Source of the DNA: Pseudoflavonifractor intestinihominis
Lineage (GTDB): Bacteria; Bacillota; Clostridia; Oscillospirales; Oscillospiraceae
DNA: 64,000 nucleotides
Direction of reading: 5' to 3'
Assembly (NCBI RefSeq): GCF_040096055.1
Contig: NZ_JBBMFK010000006.1
Span: 89,087-153,086, forward strand
The notes beneath the pieces were generated by a model. It saw nothing but the letters and a program-made list of their open reading frames with translations, was not told the DNA's origin and searched no databases. Shown here piece by piece: positions 32,411-40,624 of the stretch. The stretch's first letter is position 1. The number at the start of each line of letters is the position of its first letter. The position numbers and the translations under genes were made by a program.

Positions 32411-35400
32411 TCAGATGTTCTGGCAGAAGCGGCTGAGGATGGCGGCCGCCTCGGCACGGGTGGCAGTACCGGCGGGGTCCAGCAGGTTGCCGTTCTTGCC
32501 GTTGATCAGGCCCTGGCCGTTGGCCCACTTGAGGGCGTCGGCAGCCCAGGCGCTGACAGAGGCGCTGTCGGCAAAGCCAGAGAGGTCGCCGCTGACAGTG
32601 ACGTCAAGGCCCTTGTACCGGGCATAGCCGTACAGGATGACGGCCAGCTGTTCCCGGGTGATGACATCGTCAGGCCCGAAGAGGCCGGTGTCATAGCCCT
32701 TCACAATGCCGTTGGCGGAGGCCCAGGCCACAGCCTCGGAGTAATACTGTCCGGTGGGCACGTCTCCGAAGGGGGCCGCGCCGCTGACAGCGGGGGAGCC
32801 CTCCAGCCGGTAGAGGATGGTGACGATCATGCCGCGGGTGGTGAACATGTCGGGGCTGAAGGTGGTAGCGGAGGTACCGGTCATCAGGCCGGTGCTGCAG
32901 ACATAGCGGATGTCGGGGTAGTACCACTCGCCCTCCTTCACGTCGGTGAAGGGGTTGACCCAGGTGAGGGCGGGGTCGTAGCCGATGACATACTTGGAGA
33001 AGTGGCCGGTGACAAAGGTGACGGTCTTGTCCACAGCGTGGTAGGTGGTCTCACAGGGGGTGGGAGCGCCGTCCTCAGCCATGTAGTAGACCACGATGCA
33101 CTCCGGCTTCTGGCCGTCCTCAGCGGCGTAGGGGAGGGTGACGGAGGCCAGGCCGCCGCCCAGGTCGCTGATGGTGACAGAGCCGCTGGTCAGGGTGATC
33201 TCGTATACGGGCATGCCGTTGGCGGCCGCCTTCTGGGCGTCGGTCAGGTCGTCCTCAGACAGAAGGGAGATGGTGAGGGTGACGGACCGGCCCTCCACGG
33301 CGGAGGCGGCAGCCAGCGCGGCGGAGTCCAGCGTGATGGTGCCCAGACCGGATACGACCCGCAGGGAGGCGTCCGCGTTGGCGCTGAGGGTCTTGAGACC
33401 GTCGGTGGGGAGGGTGATCTCCACGGTGCCGGCCTGACCCTTGACCACGAACTCCACCACGGGGGCAGAGCCGTTGGACTGGGCGGCGGACAGAGCGCTG
33501 TTTACCGCCCGGTTCATGGTAAAGGTGGTGACACTGACGGCGGCAGTGCCGGCGGAGACAGCGGGCCAGAGCTGGGTGGTGACCGTGGTGGTGCCGTCGC
33601 TGGTGACCGGGCTGCCGAGCATGGGGATGGTGGACTGGGAGTCGCCGTCGTAGGACCAGCCTGCGTACAGGGTGATGGGGGCGGTCACAGGGGTATCGAA
33701 GTCGTAGCGGTTTTCACAGGCGGCCTCGGTGTACCAGCCGGTGAAGATGTAATCGGTACGGGTGGGGGCGGTGGGCTCGGCGGCCTTCTCGCCCTCCTTC
33801 ACGGTCTGAGCGGCCACGTCGCTGCCGCCCTGGGAATCAAAGGTGACCACAAAGGTGTTGCCGGAGGGGACCATGGCGGCATCCAGGGCCTCGATGGCCT
33901 CCACCACGGACTTCCAGGTGGCAAGAGGCTCGCTGGCGGCCTCCGCCAGGGCGATGGCGGCGGTCAGCTCGGCGCTGGGCTGCTCCACGGCCTTGGCCTC
34001 GGCCAGCTTGGCCGCCAGCTGGGTGACGATGGCGGCGTCCATGTGGCCCTCGTTGGTGGTGCGCTTGGGGATGATCTTGCCGTAAGCGTCGGACAGAGCC
34101 TTCAGAGCGGCGTCCACCGCGGCCTGCTGGGCGGTCTCGTCCTTCAGGAGCGTCTCAGCGTCGCTGCGGGCCTTCAGGAAGGCTGCCACCTCGTTGCCGT
34201 CCACCACATCGTTCTGGGGGATGGCGGCGCAGAGGGTGTACAGCTCCTGGAGCTTGCTCTTGTCCACCAGGCTGTTCAGGGCGGCCTTGGCGTCCCGCAG
34301 GGCCTGGATCATGGCATCCACCTGGGGAACGGTGACCTGCTCGGTCTCCTTGAGGGCCTTGGCCTCGGCGATCTTGCTCTGGAAGGCGGTCCACTGCTCA
34401 TCCTGCTGGTAGTAGTCGGAGGAGACGGCCTCCATCTCAGTGATGACGGCCTGGAGTCGGTCCAGATCCTCCGCCTTGGCGTAGGCCACCAGGGCGTCCT
34501 TGGCGGACTGGAGGGCGTCCTGAGCCTGCTGGAGCTGCTCCTGAGTGGGCGCGTCGGCATCCAGGACAGCCTTGGCGGCGGTCATCTTCTCGGCGAAGAC
34601 GGCCCAGGTCTCGGGGGTGTAGTCCGCCTGGACCAGCGCCTCGCACTGGGTGTACAGGGCCTGGAGAGAGTCCTTGGAGGCCTCGGAGATCTCGTCCACA
34701 AAGAAGTTGTCGATGGCGTACTCAGAGATGCTGCCCGACTTGGTGATGTCCACATAGTAGTCGTCGTAGTCGCCGGTGGTGAAGGTCAGGGTGACGGGGG
34801 CGTTCTCACCCCAGTTGCCCACGGCGGAGCACACGAGGGAGCCCACCACGGCGTTGGCGGTGTCCTGGGCGGCGGCGGCCTTGTCCGACTTCACAGCCAG
34901 GGTGAAGACCTGTCCGGCGCTGCCGGCGATGTACTCCAGGCCGATGGTGTACTTGGTGTTGGGCTGGAGGCGCAGGGTGTGGGGCAGGGTGCGGAAGTAG
35001 TCGCCCGCTCTGGTCTTCAGGGAGAATCTTCCGTCAATGGTGTCGAAGGTGTAGGGCGCGTTGGTCTCGGAGAGGTGGCTGGTGTCCGACTCGGTGGACA
35101 CGAAGGGGCCGTAGCCCTCGGTCACGTTCTCAAAGTCCTCGTAGAAGTAGTGGGAGCCGTAGTCGCTGGGGGTGTGCTCCACGATGCGGACGTCGTCAAA
35201 GTGGACGTAGGAATTCTCGCCGGTGCCGTTGGTGCCGGTGAGGGCCAGGGTGACGGTGCCGCTCTCGGGGGCGGTGAACTCCACCCACATCCGCTGGAGG
35301 TAGCGCTTGTACTTATCGGTGTGGTGGATGCCGTAGACCACGTTGCTCTCGGTCATGTAGTTGGTGGCCAGCTGAGTGTCGCCGTCGCTGACGGTGATGG

Positions 35401-38400
35401 AGGCGGTCTTGCCGCTGACCTCGGCCCACACGGAGGCCTGATAGGTCTTGCCGGGGGTCAGGCCGGTGATGGTCTGGGTGGCGGAGCCGTCCTGGCTGCC
35501 GTTCATGACCAGGTAGGTGTTCTCGTGGTCGTTGTCCCAGAACTGGGCGTTTTCCACCGTCCAGCCATAGCCGGGGGTAAAGCTGTCAAAGTCGGCGTCC
35601 TTCACCAGGCCGCCCTCGCCCCAGTTGTAGCTGGTCAGGCTGCCGGTCACATCCACATCGGCGTCGCCCTTGTAGATGACGTAGGGAGTCTTGGCGTCGG
35701 CATTGATCTTGACCTGATTGCCGTTGATGACCTCCACGGTCTTCATGTCGGTGCGGCCCTTGTCGGAGAGCTTGAACACCTTCACGCTGGTCTGGCCGGC
35801 GAAGGTGGCGGGCAGGGTCCAGGTGCTCTCGCCGCCGGAGGGGTTCCAGTGGTAGATTTTCTCCACACCCTCCACGGTGAAGGGGATGAAGATATTGTTG
35901 CCTCTGGCCACCTCGTTGCCGTCCAGGGTGATGACGTTGGTGCCGTTCTCCATCTTGGTGACCACGTTCAGCTTCTCACCCAGCACCACCTCGTTGGTGT
36001 TCTCCCACTGCATGATGGGGTACTGCACCAGGAAGCGGTTGGGCAGGACGCTGGTGAAGAAGTGCTCCAGGGAGCCGTTGTAGTCGGAGGCGCCCTGCCA
36101 GCCGTTGATGCCGGAGACACGGTTGGTACCCCGGAAGAGGCTGCTGCTGCCGAAGATGTCCTGATACTGGTTGTTGACGAACCGGATCAGGTTGCCGGCC
36201 AGGCTGTCCTGGGTCACGTGGGCGCCCACGTGGTGGGCCCACACGCTGTGCTGGTCCACGGCGCTGGGGTACTCGGTGGCCATGGCCATGCCCATGGAGT
36301 TGATCTTGCTCACCAGGGTGTACATGGGCCAGCGGGTCTTGTGGTACACGTCCACATAGATGAGGTCCAGCATGCCCTCGGTGTCCTCGTTCAGCTGGTC
36401 CAGACGGGCGGTCATGCCCTCATCGGACTTGTCCAGGGAGTCGTTCTCGTGGTTGATGAGCCGGGCCACATCGTACCAGGGCCAGCCGCCCAGGGAGGTG
36501 GCCAGACGGCCGTAGGTGGAGCTCTCGGGGTAGGTCTCGGTCTCGTTGATGTGGATACCGATGTTGGTGTTGTAGTCCTCAGACACGGACAGCAGGGTCT
36601 TGAAGTCGGTCAGACCGCCGGCCGCCTGGTTGTAGTTGGCGAAGTCGTTGTTGTTGGAGTCGTGTCCCTGGCCGTTGTAGCCCTTGATGATGACGGTCTG
36701 GGGGAAGTTGTCCAGACCCAGGGACATCTTCTTGATGTTGTCCAGGATGCGGAGGAAGGGGTACTGGGCGGCGCTGCCCACGTCCATGGCGATGGTGTTG
36801 TAGCTGCCCATGACCACCTCGTAGCCGTAGGCGTCGGAGGTCTGGCCGTCCTTCTGGCAGTCGTCGCGGCGGGCGATGGCGCCGTCCTGGTAGTCCACCT
36901 TGTTGTCCTGGTTGCGGTCGCCGGTGACGGCCACCTTCACCCAGGGCTCAGCGAACATGATCTCGTCGTCCAGGCCACGGTAGGGGAAGCCGGTGCTCCA
37001 CAGGCCGGTGGTGGTGTGGTCGCCGTTGCGCATGGTCTGGTAGGAGATGCCCCGGTGGCCGTTGTAGGTCTCGTTGTTGATGCTGGCCGCCAGCTCGTTG
37101 TTGCTGATGACCACGATGGAGGCCGACTGGTACATGTCGGCTGCGGGGGCGGTGGTCAGGTCGGTGCGCACCTCGCTGGTGCTGTAATTGGCAGCCCGCA
37201 GCTCGGCCCCGGCCTGGGCGCTGGACACGGACACCAGGCTGTGGACCGGGAAGTTGATGTTGTAGAGGTGGTAGGCGCTGTCGTCGATGTTCTTCAGCTT
37301 CATCTGAAGGACGTTGTTGGTGACAGTGAACTCCACGTCAAAGGTGACGGTCTGGGTCTCAGACACGTTCACGGTCAGGTGGTAGGTGGCGGTGCTGCCG
37401 GTAAACTCGGAGGTGACCGCAGGCCTGTACTCCTTGTTGTTCAGCTCCACCACATAGTAGGGAATCTCCTGGCCGTTCAGGGTCTTGCCGTCCAGGGTGT
37501 AGCTGATGACCCGGGGGAAGCTGCTGTCCATGGTGACGGACATGCTGTCGGAGGAGATGACTTTCTCCTCACCGGTGGACTCCTCAGCCACGGGCATATC
37601 CACGGAGGTGACCTTGAAGCTGAGCAGCTCCATGGTGACGCCCTTCACAATGATGCCGGGCAGGCCGTTGCCGCCGTTGAAGCAGTCCACGGGGCCGGAC
37701 CAGACCTCGTAGTTGTCCACCCACACGACGGCGTTCTTCTCCAGGAAGCGGACCCGGACCGTGTAGGGCACGGTGCGGTTGCCGAACATCTGGTTGCCGT
37801 CGTCATAGTTGGGCAGGCTCATGCTGCCGGAGTTGGAGGTGGCGGCCCAGGCGATGCCGGAGCTGGAGGTGGGGCCCATGGCCACGTAACTGGAGGTGCC
37901 GGCATACCGGGCCAGAGCGGAGAAGGAACCCGAATCGGTGGTCAGATTGAAGGTGAACTCCACGTCGCAGTTCTTCAGCTGGGGGGCGCTCTGGTCCACC
38001 AGGAAGGCGTTGGAGGCGTTGGAGATGATGAGGGCCTGCTTCTCCGCGTCATAGCGCAGGTTGGCGCTGCCGGAGAGAACGGCCATGGGGTTTTCGCCCT
38101 GGGTGGGGTCGGTGGTGAAGTCCCGGACGTAGTTGATCTGGCTGTCCTGGGGCTTGGCCTGGACCAGCACGTGGAAGGAGGCCTCAAAGCCGTCCTGGAA
38201 CACAAAGGTAAAGGCGGCGCCGCCGGCTTCCTTCATCTCCTCGGTGATGAGGGAGCCCTTCAGGGTGACGGTGCTGCCGGACACGGTGTAGTCGGTGTCC
38301 TTTGCCAGCTCCTGCTCGCCCAGTTTGACGGCGGTCAGCGGGTTCTGCTCGGCGGTCTCGCCCAGACGGAGGATCATGTCGGCGGTACCCGCCTCGGCAT

Positions 38401-40183
38401 AGGTCAGGGAGTACTCCTCAGGGCTCAGTTCCACGGCGACCCGCTGGCCCACCACGATGTTGTCCAGCTTGGCCTTGCCCTGGTTGTCGCCGGAGTCATA
38501 GCCCCAGACCACCGCGCCTACCTTGCCGGAGCCGGTGCCCGCCAGCTCGGGGATGTCCTGGGAGAAGACCCGGCTGCCGTCGATGGTCACGGTGACCTTG
38601 GTGCCGGCAAAGTCCACGCGCAGGTTCTTGGTGGCGTTCTTGGCCCAGGAGCCGGCGTCGAAGGAGGCGACCTGGGTGCCGTTCTTGGTGATCTGCCAGG
38701 AGCTGCCGATGTCGTAGACCACGCTGACATAGTTGCCGTTGTCCTGGAGGCGGAAGGCGATGCCCAGACGGCCGCCGGACAGGTTGGTCACGTCGGCCTG
38801 GAGGAAGCCGTTCTCCACCTCGGGGGAGCGGCCCACCACAAAGAGCGCCTTAGTCAGCATGCCGTCCACCTTGGACACGGTGGCGTAACCGTTGGCACCC
38901 TCGCCGTCCTGGAAGGTGACGGTGCCGTCGCCCGACTTGAGGGCCAGCTCGCCGCGCTTGGAGGCGTCGGTAAAGGTGACCAGGTAGTTGCCCTCGGCGT
39001 CGGTCTCGTCCACGGGCTCCACAGGCTCCACAGGGGGCTCCTCGGGCTCGGGCAGGGGCTCCACCTGGACGGTGCCCATCTCAATGGCGCTGACCTTGAT
39101 GTGGCCACGGATGCTGTCGTCCCCGTCGCCCCACACCCGGAAGCCGATGTGGCCAGCCTCCTGGCTGATGGCGGGGTCGTCGATGGTGCCGTGGGCCACC
39201 TGGATGCCGTCCACCAGGACCTTCACGTCGGCGCCGCTGAAGACCAGCCGCAGGGTGAAGGCTTTGCCGGCCTCCACGGCATAGGAGGCGTCGGCAGTCA
39301 GGCCGCCCCACTTGTTGCCGCCGTTGCCGCACCAGCCCCATTTGCTGTCATCATAGCTGATGCCGGTGTAGTGGGTGCTGTCGGTGTACCGGTAGAGCAG
39401 GGCAAAGCGGGAGGTGGTCACAGGGGTGATGGTGGCCTGGACGTAGCCGTTGGCCAGGGCGGGGGACTGGGCGTCGTAGTAGGCGGTGTTGCCGTTGGCG
39501 CCCGTGCCCCACAGCTCCATCTCATTGTCGGCAAATGCGATGGTGCCGGTGCCGCTGTCCGCGCCCACCTGCCAGCCGCCGTGGGATTCCTCGGTAAAGG
39601 AGGAGAGGGCGTAGGGCTCCTCCACGTCGGCCTGGGTGACCCGGATCTCGGCGGCGGAGGCAAACTTGGCGCCGCCCTCATCACAGGCGTTTACAGCCAC
39701 CAGCTTGATGTACTGGATGTAGTAGGGCGTAAAGGAGGCGGTCTTCCACTCGTGGTCTGCCGCCCAGTCGCCGGAGGCGATCTTTACAAACTGATCGCCG
39801 TCAGTGCTGGCCCAGATCTCATACTGGGTGATGGTACCGTTGAGCTGGTTGCCCTGCCGGGGCAGGTACCGCAGGCCGTCCACCGGGTACTCCTTGCCCA
39901 GATCCAGGGTGATCCAGTGCGTGCTCCGGTCGGAGCCGTACCAGTTGGTGTGCCAGAGTGTGCCGTCATCCCCGTCCAGAACGTTCTTGGGGATGTCGCT
40001 CTGATAGAAATCTCCGGCGGTAACGGTGATGCCGTCCACCGGGATGTCGCGGCTCTCGTCGCCCATATCGGCAGCGGCCAGGGGAGAGACCTGGGCCTCC
40101 GCTGCCGGAGCGGCGCCGGCAGGGGTCTCCACGGCCAGGGCCGGCATGCCCAGCAGAAGGCTCAGGGCCAGCAGGCCTGCCAT
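32411..40183 (-). CDS. Giant SLH-anchored endo-alpha-N-acetylgalactosaminidase (GH101)
   Basis: Extracellular enzyme that would release the core-1 disaccharide Gal-beta1,3-GalNAc from mucin serine/threonine. The 2590-residue reading starts MAGLLALSLLLG. A discoidin/CBM32-like domain (about 35-185) is followed by lectin-like sandwiches (about 190-620 and 740-900). The GH101 catalytic part spans about 960-1500, with the probable nucleophile in LIYVDVYH near 1277 and acid/base in MATEYPSAV near 1302 and the VWAHHVGAH segment. Galactose-binding-like domains, helical FIVAR-type repeats (about 1800-2080), an InlB-type repeat ending YAGW and three SLH domains at the C terminus (about 2415-2590) bind it to the wall. 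Just upstream the signal-peptide start is broken by a TAG (see separate entry). Its neighbours import galactose. Confidence 0.9.
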   Translation of the reverse strand: MAGLLALSLLLGMPALAVETPAGAAPAAEAQVSPLAAADMGDESRDIPVDGITVTAGDFYQSDIPKNVLDGDDGTLWHTNWYGSDRSTHWITLDLGKEYPVDGLRYLPRQGNQLNGTITQYEIWASTDGDQFVKIASGDWAADHEWKTASFTPYYIQYIKLVAVNACDEGGAKFASAAEIRVTQADVEEPYALSSFTEESHGGWQVGADSGTGTIAFADNEMELWGTGANGNTAYYDAQSPALANGYVQATITPVTTSRFALLYRYTDSTHYTGISYDDSKWGWCGNGGNKWGGLTADASYAVEAGKAFTLRLVFSGADVKVLVDGIQVAHGTIDDPAISQEAGHIGFRVWGDGDDSIRGHIKVSAIEMGTVQVEPLPEPEEPPVEPVEPVDETDAEGNYLVTFTDASKRGELALKSGDGTVTFQDGEGANGYATVSKVDGMLTKALFVVGRSPEVENGFLQADVTNLSGGRLGIAFRLQDNGNYVSVVYDIGSSWQITKNGTQVASFDAGSWAKNATKNLRVDFAGTKVTVTIDGSRVFSQDIPELAGTGSGKVGAVVWGYDSGDNQGKAKLDNIVVGQRVAVELSPEEYSLTYAEAGTADMILRLGETAEQNPLTAVKLGEQELAKDTDYTVSGSTVTLKGSLITEEMKEAGGAAFTFVFQDGFEASFHVLVQAKPQDSQINYVRDFTTDPTQGENPMAVLSGSANLRYDAEKQALIISNASNAFLVDQSAPQLKNCDVEFTFNLTTDSGSFSALARYAGTSSYVAMGPTSSSGIAWAATSNSGSMSLPNYDDGNQMFGNRTVPYTVRVRFLEKNAVVWVDNYEVWSGPVDCFNGGNGLPGIIVKGVTMELLSFKVTSVDMPVAEESTGEEKVISSDSMSVTMDSSFPRVISYTLDGKTLNGQEIPYYVVELNNKEYRPAVTSEFTGSTATYHLTVNVSETQTVTFDVEFTVTNNVLQMKLKNIDDSAYHLYNINFPVHSLVSVSSAQAGAELRAANYSTSEVRTDLTTAPAADMYQSASIVVISNNELAASINNETYNGHRGISYQTMRNGDHTTTGLWSTGFPYRGLDDEIMFAEPWVKVAVTGDRNQDNKVDYQDGAIARRDDCQKDGQTSDAYGYEVVMGSYNTIAMDVGSAAQYPFLRILDNIKKMSLGLDNFPQTVIIKGYNGQGHDSNNNDFANYNQAAGGLTDFKTLLSVSEDYNTNIGIHINETETYPESSTYGRLATSLGGWPWYDVARLINHENDSLDKSDEGMTARLDQLNEDTEGMLDLIYVDVYHKTRWPMYTLVSKINSMGMAMATEYPSAVDQHSVWAHHVGAHVTQDSLAGNLIRFVNNQYQDIFGSSSLFRGTNRVSGINGWQGASDYNGSLEHFFTSVLPNRFLVQYPIMQWENTNEVVLGEKLNVVTKMENGTNVITLDGNEVARGNNIFIPFTVEGVEKIYHWNPSGGESTWTLPATFAGQTSVKVFKLSDKGRTDMKTVEVINGNQVKINADAKTPYVIYKGDADVDVTGSLTSYNWGEGGLVKDADFDSFTPGYGWTVENAQFWDNDHENTYLVMNGSQDGSATQTITGLTPGKTYQASVWAEVSGKTASITVSDGDTQLATNYMTESNVVYGIHHTDKYKRYLQRMWVEFTAPESGTVTLALTGTNGTGENSYVHFDDVRIVEHTPSDYGSHYFYEDFENVTEGYGPFVSTESDTSHLSETNAPYTFDTIDGRFSLKTRAGDYFRTLPHTLRLQPNTKYTIGLEYIAGSAGQVFTLAVKSDKAAAAQDTANAVVGSLVCSAVGNWGENAPVTLTFTTGDYDDYYVDITKSGSISEYAIDNFFVDEISEASKDSLQALYTQCEALVQADYTPETWAVFAEKMTAAKAVLDADAPTQEQLQQAQDALQSAKDALVAYAKAEDLDRLQAVITEMEAVSSDYYQQDEQWTAFQSKIAEAKALKETEQVTVPQVDAMIQALRDAKAALNSLVDKSKLQELYTLCAAIPQNDVVDGNEVAAFLKARSDAETLLKDETAQQAAVDAALKALSDAYGKIIPKRTTNEGHMDAAIVTQLAAKLAEAKAVEQPSAELTAAIALAEAASEPLATWKSVVEAIEALDAAMVPSGNTFVVTFDSQGGSDVAAQTVKEGEKAAEPTAPTRTDYIFTGWYTEAACENRYDFDTPVTAPITLYAGWSYDGDSQSTIPMLGSPVTSDGTTTVTTQLWPAVSAGTAAVSVTTFTMNRAVNSALSAAQSNGSAPVVEFVVKGQAGTVEITLPTDGLKTLSANADASLRVVSGLGTITLDSAALAAASAVEGRSVTLTISLLSEDDLTDAQKAAANGMPVYEITLTSGSVTISDLGGGLASVTLPYAAEDGQKPECIVVYYMAEDGAPTPCETTYHAVDKTVTFVTGHFSKYVIGYDPALTWVNPFTDVKEGEWYYPDIRYVCSTGLMTGTSATTFSPDMFTTRGMIVTILYRLEGSPAVSGAAPFGDVPTGQYYSEAVAWASANGIVKGYDTGLFGPDDVITREQLAVILYGYARYKGLDVTVSGDLSGFADSASVSAWAADALKWANGQGLINGKNGNLLDPAGTATRAEAAAILSRFCQNI

Positions 40184-40207
40184 CTATCTTCTTGCCATTC
40201 TTTTCAT
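40184..40207 (-). other. Original start region of the GH101 gene with in-frame TAG
   Basis: An ATG at 40205-40207 has a fine AGGAG eight bases upstream and encodes MKRMARR, a basic signal-peptide n-region in frame with the GH101 protein. The next codon (40184-40186) is TAG, directly followed by the ATG of MAGLLALSLLLG. A single base change from TGG would give one continuous signal peptide. Translation must restart at the second ATG, which has only a weak AAGAAGA site, or the gene is silent, or the base is an assembly error. Confidence 0.8.
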
Positions 40208-40414
40208 ATACACGCTCCTTCTCTGATCAGTGTATTCCTTCCTGTGTACCCTTCGGCGGCCTCCTTTCCTGGGGGATTCCGTTCACCTTGGCACAGTATG
40301 CGCCGCCGCTCCCCACAGCGGTTTTGCATATGCCCCAAATTCCATATTGTGTTTTAAATTCAAAAGTGTGAGCAGGGAGGATTTGTGCAAAGTGAACATG
40401 GTGATCTCACGCCC

Positions 40415-40443
40415 AGCATATCATAAAATCTGGATGAAGTCCA
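40415..40443 (-). promoter_or_regulatory. Probable promoter of the GH101 gene
   Basis: Minus-strand TGGACT, 17-base spacer and TATGCT with an extended TGA before it. Leader of about 200 bases to the first ATG. Confidence 0.5.
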
Positions 40444-40570
40444 CTTTATCGGAGAAATCAGCAATATAGTCACAATATTCTACAAAATAAATAACGTAAT
40501 CCGCGTATTTCGACATCTTGACCAGATTGCGGCGGAGAGAGAAGGGAATAACTGTGAGGAAAATAAAAAA

Positions 40571-40606
40571 CGGCTGGAAAGCCGAAAGGCTTTCCAGCCG
40601 GAAAAA
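40571..40606 (-). terminator. Terminator of the sigma/anti-sigma-like operon
   Basis: Perfect 13-base arms CGGCTGGAAAGCC (40571-40583 and 40588-40600) with GAAA loop, followed on the minus strand by TTTTTTATTTT. Confidence 0.88.
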
Positions 40607-40624
40607 GACTGGAGCTGGAGGCAG

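Larger units (their letters stand above)
40208..40624. other. Gene-free gap: GH101 leader and promoter, sigma-operon terminator
   Basis: About 415 bases with no supported gene. It contains the GH101 promoter (40415-40443), a leader of about 200 bases, an AT-rich stretch around 40440-40510 and the terminator at 40571-40600. Confidence 0.7.

Noticed and set aside
32402..40357. An open frame of about 2650 codons on the plus strand through the GH101 region
   Set aside because: It is the antisense shadow of the GH101 gene. High-GC codon use removes stops on the opposite strand; the translation is glycine/valine/histidine-rich with no domain, and ribosome site and promoter are absent.
40230..40469. 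Small open frame of 79 codons in the gap before GH101
   Set aside because: No ribosome site or homology signal, and it overlaps the probable GH101 promoter in antisense.
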